From contig JAIRUO010000153.1 of the NCBI GenBank assembly GCA_031254385.1, forward strand, positions 1 to 17,029: DNA of 17,029 nucleotides. The letters are read 5' to 3'. Below the pieces are notes generated by a model that saw nothing but the letters and a program-made list of their open reading frames with translations, searched no databases and had not been told where the DNA came from. Shown in pieces: positions 13,878-17,029 of this stretch. Position 1 is the stretch's first letter, and the number at the start of each line of letters is the position of its first letter. This DNA comes from Treponema sp. GTDB lineage: Bacteria > Spirochaetota > Spirochaetia > Treponematales > Breznakiellaceae. The position numbers and the translations under genes were made by a program.

Positions 13878-13975
13878 AACTTTTTCGATGAAATATTAGA
13901 AAAGGCCATTATATCAAGTTTCGACCCAAAAATATTTGAAACAAAGGATGATTGGGAAAAATTCCCTGTTCCCTA
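13878..13975 (+). pseudogene. Orphan coding fragment ending in a heptamer array
   Basis: Immediately after the 13870 stop, shifted into another frame, 32 codons read like the tail of a real protein: NFFDEILEKAIISSFDPKIF, then ETKDDWEKFPVP, then TAG at 13973-13975. It has no start codon of its own. It could be the original C-terminus of the preceding gene displaced by a frameshift, or a leftover of a deleted gene. The final residues and stop come from the heptamer units. Confidence 0.35.
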
Positions 13976-14003
13976 GTCCCCCACTCCCCACTCCCCACTC
14001 CCC
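13962..14003. repeat. 7-nt tandem array before the lipoprotein gene
   Basis: Six heptamers: TTCCCTG, TTCCCTA, GTCCCCC, then ACTCCCC three times. The array is single-armed and occupies the region where the -35 box of the lipoprotein promoter should lie. It marks the right border of the accessory segment. Confidence 0.8.
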
Positions 14004-14011
14004 ATTATTCC

Positions 14012-14020
14012 TGTTATTAT
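14012..14020 (+). promoter_or_regulatory. Extended -10 promoter of the lipoprotein/NAD(P)HX-repair operon
   Basis: TGTTATTAT fits the extended -10 pattern TGN-TATNNT. It ends 7 nt before ATG 14028, and no Shine-Dalgarno sequence intervenes, so the mRNA should begin at the start codon. The -35 position is occupied by heptamer units. Confidence 0.45.
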
Positions 14021-14027
14021 AACCTTA

Positions 14028-15245
14028 ATGAAAATCAAGCCCATATTTTTTGCAACAATAGCAATCTGCGTCCTTGCCGCGTGCGACAGGGCTGTACAGA
14101 TACCCCAGATAGCAAGAGAGAACCTTTTTACCCTTGATATAGGGCGGCTGGAGGATCAAATTGCCTTATACAACCTTGAAGGGGACCAGGGCATTAGGCA
14201 TGCAGGAATGGCAATGAGGGACGGTTTTTTCTATATTTCCGACGGGAATGGGGGAAAGGTGCTCAAGTATAATTCCTACGGGGATCTGCTTTTTATGATC
14301 TATAACGAGGAAACAAATCCGCCCCCCCTGAGCCTTAGGCCGCTCCAGGAAGGGAGCCTTGTAACCCGATGGGCTGTTAGCTATCCCCTGCATAAGCCCG
14401 GCGTAATCGCGGTAGACTCAAGAAAACATATCTATGTTCAGGACGAGATGCCTGTTGAAAGGCACAGTTATGATGCCGAGAACAGGGCCTACCTGGACAG
14501 CATTATTCTTCATTTTGACGCGGATGGACGTTTTGTGGAATATCTTGGCAGGGACGGCATGGGGGGCAGCCCGTTTCCAAAAATAGAATCGATTCATATT
14601 TCAGAGAATGACGATCTGGCGGTAGTATGCAGGATGTCTACAGGATGGAATATTTACTGGTTCAACGCGGACGGCGCTTTTCTTTTTGTCATACAGCTAA
14701 AAAATGAAGCCATACCCGTTCCTGTTGACCGTGATATGGTAATAGCGTCCCTGGACGCTATTGTCGCTGCGCCAGACAGCAGGAAGCTTTATGTCAAGGT
14801 GGATTATTACCGGGACACCTTTGACGAATCCACCAATACACGGACAGGAAACGAGCCTGATAGTTCCGTCGTCTGGGTGATGGATGCGGAAAGCGGCATC
14901 TGGGAAGAAGACAGAAGAGTAGAAGTTCCGTTTTACGAACTGTTCTATACCGATGATAGAAATAGGCGTTATACAATACGGGTATTTTATTCCATGATGG
15001 GGGTAACCAGGGACGGCATAATATTTCTGTATTTCCCTGCTGAAGGAGGGTATTCGCTGCTGCTTCTTTCCTCTGATCCGGCTTCCGTAGCAGAACATCA
15101 GCAAAGAATGATCCGTGTGGACAACGAAGAACTGCAATTTAATATTTTTCATCTTTCCGAGGATGGCATTTTATCGGCCCTTCTTCTGGACGACTGGCAG
15201 GTCAGGCTTGCGTGGTGGCGCACCGACAGGATCTCCGGCAGGTAG
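14028..15245 (+). CDS. Predicted outer-surface or periplasmic lipoprotein, beta-propeller-like
   Basis: The 405-aa protein begins with a lipoprotein signal peptide: MKIK, a hydrophobic run and the lipobox VLAAC, with Cys19 as the lipidated residue. The mature part has repeated strand-rich segments each containing an aromatic or Gly-Asp turn: DGFFYISDGNGGKVLKYNSY, KHIYVQDEMP, DSIILHFDADGRFVEYLGRD, NIYWFNADGAFLFVIQ and GIIFLYFPAEGGYSLLLL. This spacing is typical of NHL or six-bladed beta-propellers. Such lipoproteins are common in Treponema, but no function is visible. The gene ends 2 nt before the start of the NAD(P)HX-repair gene, so they are cotranscribed. The start is supported by the signal peptide and the extended -10 just upstream. 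Confidence 0.8.
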   Translation: MKIKPIFFATIAICVLAACDRAVQIPQIARENLFTLDIGRLEDQIALYNLEGDQGIRHAGMAMRDGFFYISDGNGGKVLKYNSYGDLLFMIYNEETNPPPLSLRPLQEGSLVTRWAVSYPLHKPGVIAVDSRKHIYVQDEMPVERHSYDAENRAYLDSIILHFDADGRFVEYLGRDGMGGSPFPKIESIHISENDDLAVVCRMSTGWNIYWFNADGAFLFVIQLKNEAIPVPVDRDMVIASLDAIVAAPDSRKLYVKVDYYRDTFDESTNTRTGNEPDSSVVWVMDAESGIWEEDRRVEVPFYELFYTDDRNRRYTIRVFYSMMGVTRDGIIFLYFPAEGGYSLLLLSSDPASVAEHQQRMIRVDNEELQFNIFHLSEDGILSALLLDDWQVRLAWWRTDRISGR

Positions 15246-15247
15246 GT

Positions 15248-16894
15248 ATGAATAGGATTCTTGTATCTTCGGATACATCAAGAAAAATCGATAAAGAAGC
15301 CCAAGACTGGGGCTTTAATACGTATGCGCTCATCGAGGCCGCCGGAAGGAACTGCGCCAGGGTATTTGAAAAAGCGTATCCGTGTTTTTTTGCCGACCGA
15401 ATTCCGCGCATACTTGTATTGGCAGGACCGGGAAATAACGGCGCAGATGCCCTCTGCATGTTAAGGTACTGGTTGCTTGAAGGCACTGCGTTAGCCGAAA
15501 CTTCAACAGTGATACTGAGCCATGAGCCTGACAAAACTACGCCCTTGGGCTGTCTTTGCGTTTCTTTAAAAAAAATGAAGGTTGCCGTATGCGAGTGGGA
15601 CGAATCTCTTTTACGCAAAACCGATATATCCCAATACGACATAATCATTGACGGCATTGCAGGAACCGGGGTAAAAGCTCCCTTAAAAGGGCAGCCCAAA
15701 GAAATGGTTGAAAGTCTTAACGCGCTTGTCCAGAGCAAAGCTACAAAAAAGCAAAAATCACATTCCTCATTCCTCATTCCTCATTCCTTACTGCCTCTAG
15801 TGGTTTCCGTTGATCTGCCTTCCGGCCTTTCGGAAGACTGGAAGCCCGGAATGTCCGCAGTCAAATCCGATATTACGCTTGCAATTGAGCCGCAGAAACA
15901 ATGCCTTTATTATCCAGCGGCTCGCGCTTTAGCTGGAACCATACTCCCGGTTAGAAACATTTTCCCTCCTGAACTTATTGAAATGCAACTTTGTTCCCCG
16001 TTCCCCAGTCCCTTAATCCCCATTCCCTATGCTGAATTATTTGATTGGGAATCAGCGCAAAAACTTATTCCACCGCTGCGGCCTGATATTCATAAATATC
16101 ATCGGGGGGTTGTGGAAATACACGCTGGCTCAGCGGGGGCTGCTGGTGCGGCAATTATCGCTGGCCGTGGGGTGCAGGCAGTAGGGGCAGGGCTGATTAG
16201 GCTAATTATTGACAAAGAAATCTATCCTGTTGTCGCTTCTCAGGCAGCGGGGATCATGGTCTGTGTGGATGAGTCCTCTGAAAACAGCGCTCGCTTTAAG
16301 CCGGATGCCATACTGTTAGGGCCAGGGTGGGGTAGGGGTGTTTCTAGGCAGGCCCTGTTTAAGGAAGCGTTGAAAGAGGAGGAAGCCGGAATTCCCCTGA
16401 TTTTGGACGCGGATGCCATAGCCCTTGCTAAAGATACTACTTTTCACGGAAATGCTTTGCTTACTCCCCATGTTGGGGAATTCGCGGCGTTTTCTGGAGC
16501 GGCAGTCGAAGAAATTGAAAATAATCCTGTTCACGTGCTATTGAAATGCGCCGAAGAAATAAATGCGCATATTTTGCTTAAAAGCCATGTCATGATCATA
16601 GCAGGGCCGGACGGATACTGGAGTGTTGTAGACGGCATGAGCCCCAACCTTGCTGCTGGCGGTTCTGGGGATCTGTTGGCTGGATTCTGCGCAGCTTTGG
16701 CTGCCAGAATGAGAAAGGAAGGCGGTCTGGACTTGCAGGCTTGCGCTGCTGTTGCGGCCTCATTATTAATTAAGGCGGGAAAATCCGAAGAACTGGCAGC
16801 GCGTTTTATCGATCCAATGGAACTGGCTGACAAAGCCGCTGACCTGGCAGGCTTGGCCTGGCTTTACAAGGGGAATGAATATGGCCGCGTCTGA
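15248..16894 (+). CDS. nnr: Bifunctional NAD(P)H-hydrate epimerase / ADP-dependent NAD(P)H-hydrate dehydratase
   Basis: The enzyme repairs damaged NADH and NADPH hydrates in the cytoplasm: the N-terminal half epimerises the R form and the C-terminal half dehydrates the S form using ADP. From ATG 15248 it has 548 aa. The epimerase half carries AGPGNNGADAL (59-69), DGIAGTG (135-141) and VDLPSG (188-193). The dehydratase half carries HKYHRG (282-287), LLGPGWGRG, LDADAIALA (386-394), LLTPHVGEFAAFSG (404-417) and LAAGGSGDLLAGF (468-480), which holds the catalytic Asp. Two heptamer arrays lie in frame: residues 171-180 just before VVSVDLPSG, and about 249-261 in the inter-domain linker. ATG 15248 follows the lipoprotein stop by 2 nt; a GTG at 15212 would overlap it and is less likely. 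Both catalytic halves look intact. Confidence 0.93.
   Translation: MNRILVSSDTSRKIDKEAQDWGFNTYALIEAAGRNCARVFEKAYPCFFADRIPRILVLAGPGNNGADALCMLRYWLLEGTALAETSTVILSHEPDKTTPLGCLCVSLKKMKVAVCEWDESLLRKTDISQYDIIIDGIAGTGVKAPLKGQPKEMVESLNALVQSKATKKQKSHSSFLIPHSLLPLVVSVDLPSGLSEDWKPGMSAVKSDITLAIEPQKQCLYYPAARALAGTILPVRNIFPPELIEMQLCSPFPSPLIPIPYAELFDWESAQKLIPPLRPDIHKYHRGVVEIHAGSAGAAGAAIIAGRGVQAVGAGLIRLIIDKEIYPVVASQAAGIMVCVDESSENSARFKPDAILLGPGWGRGVSRQALFKEALKEEEAGIPLILDADAIALAKDTTFHGNALLTPHVGEFAAFSGAAVEEIENNPVHVLLKCAEEINAHILLKSHVMIIAGPDGYWSVVDGMSPNLAAGGSGDLLAGFCAALAARMRKEGGLDLQACAAVAASLLIKAGKSEELAARFIDPMELADKAADLAGLAWLYKGNEYGRV
15761..15788 (+). repeat. Four perfect CATTCCT heptamers inside the nnr coding region
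   Basis: Four identical 7-nt units in a row. Three units make 21 nt and encode the heptapeptide HSSFLIP, so the reading frame cycles through the array without a stop. It falls in a loop just before a conserved strand of the epimerase half. Confidence 0.95.
15994..16028 (+). repeat. Five degenerate heptamers in the nnr inter-domain linker
   Basis: TTCCCCG, TTCCCCA, GTCCCTT, AATCCCC, ATTCCCT. They encode a Pro/Ser-rich stretch (SPFPSPLIPIP) between the epimerase and dehydratase halves. The units are like those of the intergenic arrays, and no TAG occurs in the used frame. Confidence 0.8.
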
Positions 16895-17029
16895 CGAAAA
16901 AGAAGCCGAAACACCCAAGAAGGATTGGGAGCCGGATAGGGATATAGTGTATCACTATTCCAGGGAGCACAGGCTTAGCAAGGCTTCCCAGACGGTGAGG
17001 GAATTTAATAACGATACCAGTCGGCCCAG
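16881..17029 (+). CDS. 5' part of an unidentified gene, runs off the right edge
   Basis: An ATG at 16881 overlaps the last 14 nt of nnr and has AGGGG 7 nt upstream; an ATG two codons earlier is too close to it. The visible 49 codons begin MAASDEKEAETPKKDWEPDR and continue with a charged, soluble stretch containing VYHYSREHRLSKASQTVREF. There is no signal peptide or membrane segment in this part. I do not recognise it. The overlap implies translational coupling and membership of the lipoprotein-nnr operon. Confidence 0.7.
   Translation, partial: MAASDEKEAETPKKDWEPDRDIVYHYSREHRLSKASQTVREFNNDTSRP

Noticed and set aside
15212..15247. GTG at 15212 as start of nnr
   Set aside because: It would overlap the lipoprotein gene by 34 nt and add residues unlike the family. 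ATG 15248 fits the usual N-terminus and spacing.
1..17029. tRNA, rRNA, riboswitch, intact transposase, origin or prophage
   Set aside because: No cloverleaf, conserved rRNA segment, known aptamer core, transposase frame or replication-origin box cluster was recognised by eye. A covariance-model search could still find small RNAs.

Overview
The window looks like chromosomal DNA of a spirochaete, most likely a Treponema of the termite-gut type. This is inferred from the gene content: a Treponema-style SecA, a SPOR protein, a lipoprotein next to a fused NAD(P)HX-repair enzyme, and SUMF1-like, MORN and Hint accessory proteins. No rRNA or tRNA gene was seen, so the assignment is not proven.

Layout. 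Positions 1-64 (minus) hold the first codons of a gene running off the left edge. Positions 376-3807 (minus) carry a three-gene molybdenum hydroxylase operon of the xanthine dehydrogenase family: Mo subunit, 2Fe-2S subunit, FAD subunit. Its Mo subunit has lost recognisable cofactor-loop motifs. Upstream on the same strand (3949-4476) is a specialised NusG paralog of the RfaH/LoaP class. Divergent from it, 4525-6294 (plus) encodes a small exported protein and a degenerate RlpA-like/SPOR envelope protein. Next, on the minus strand, are rhaM (L-rhamnose mutarotase) and secA. Positions 9574-14003 form an accessory region: a decayed gene, an inverted repeat, a MORN-repeat gene broken by an amber codon, a Hint-domain protein with 12-residue repeats, a SUMF1-like protein and an unrecognised protein. 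From 14028 to the right edge (plus) lie a beta-propeller-like lipoprotein, the fused NAD(P)H-hydrate epimerase/dehydratase, and the start of another gene.

Two structural themes run through the window. First, degenerate 7-nt tandem arrays (units such as CCCCTAA, ATCCTGA, ACTCCCC, CATTCCT) lie in most large intergenic gaps, often as facing inverted arms. They supply the stop codons of several genes and also occur twice, in frame, inside the NAD(P)HX-repair gene. They recall the heptameric STRR repeats of filamentous cyanobacteria and are the best candidate here for an undescribed element. Second, six genes that appear to head transcripts have a -10-like hexamer 6-8 nt before the start codon and no Shine-Dalgarno sequence, suggesting leaderless mRNAs. 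Most of the genes inside operons have good ribosome binding sites.

The housekeeping genes (secA, rhaM, the lipoprotein and the repair enzyme) look intact. The segment between secA and the lipoprotein looks like a hot spot for gain and decay, with heptamer arrays at both borders.
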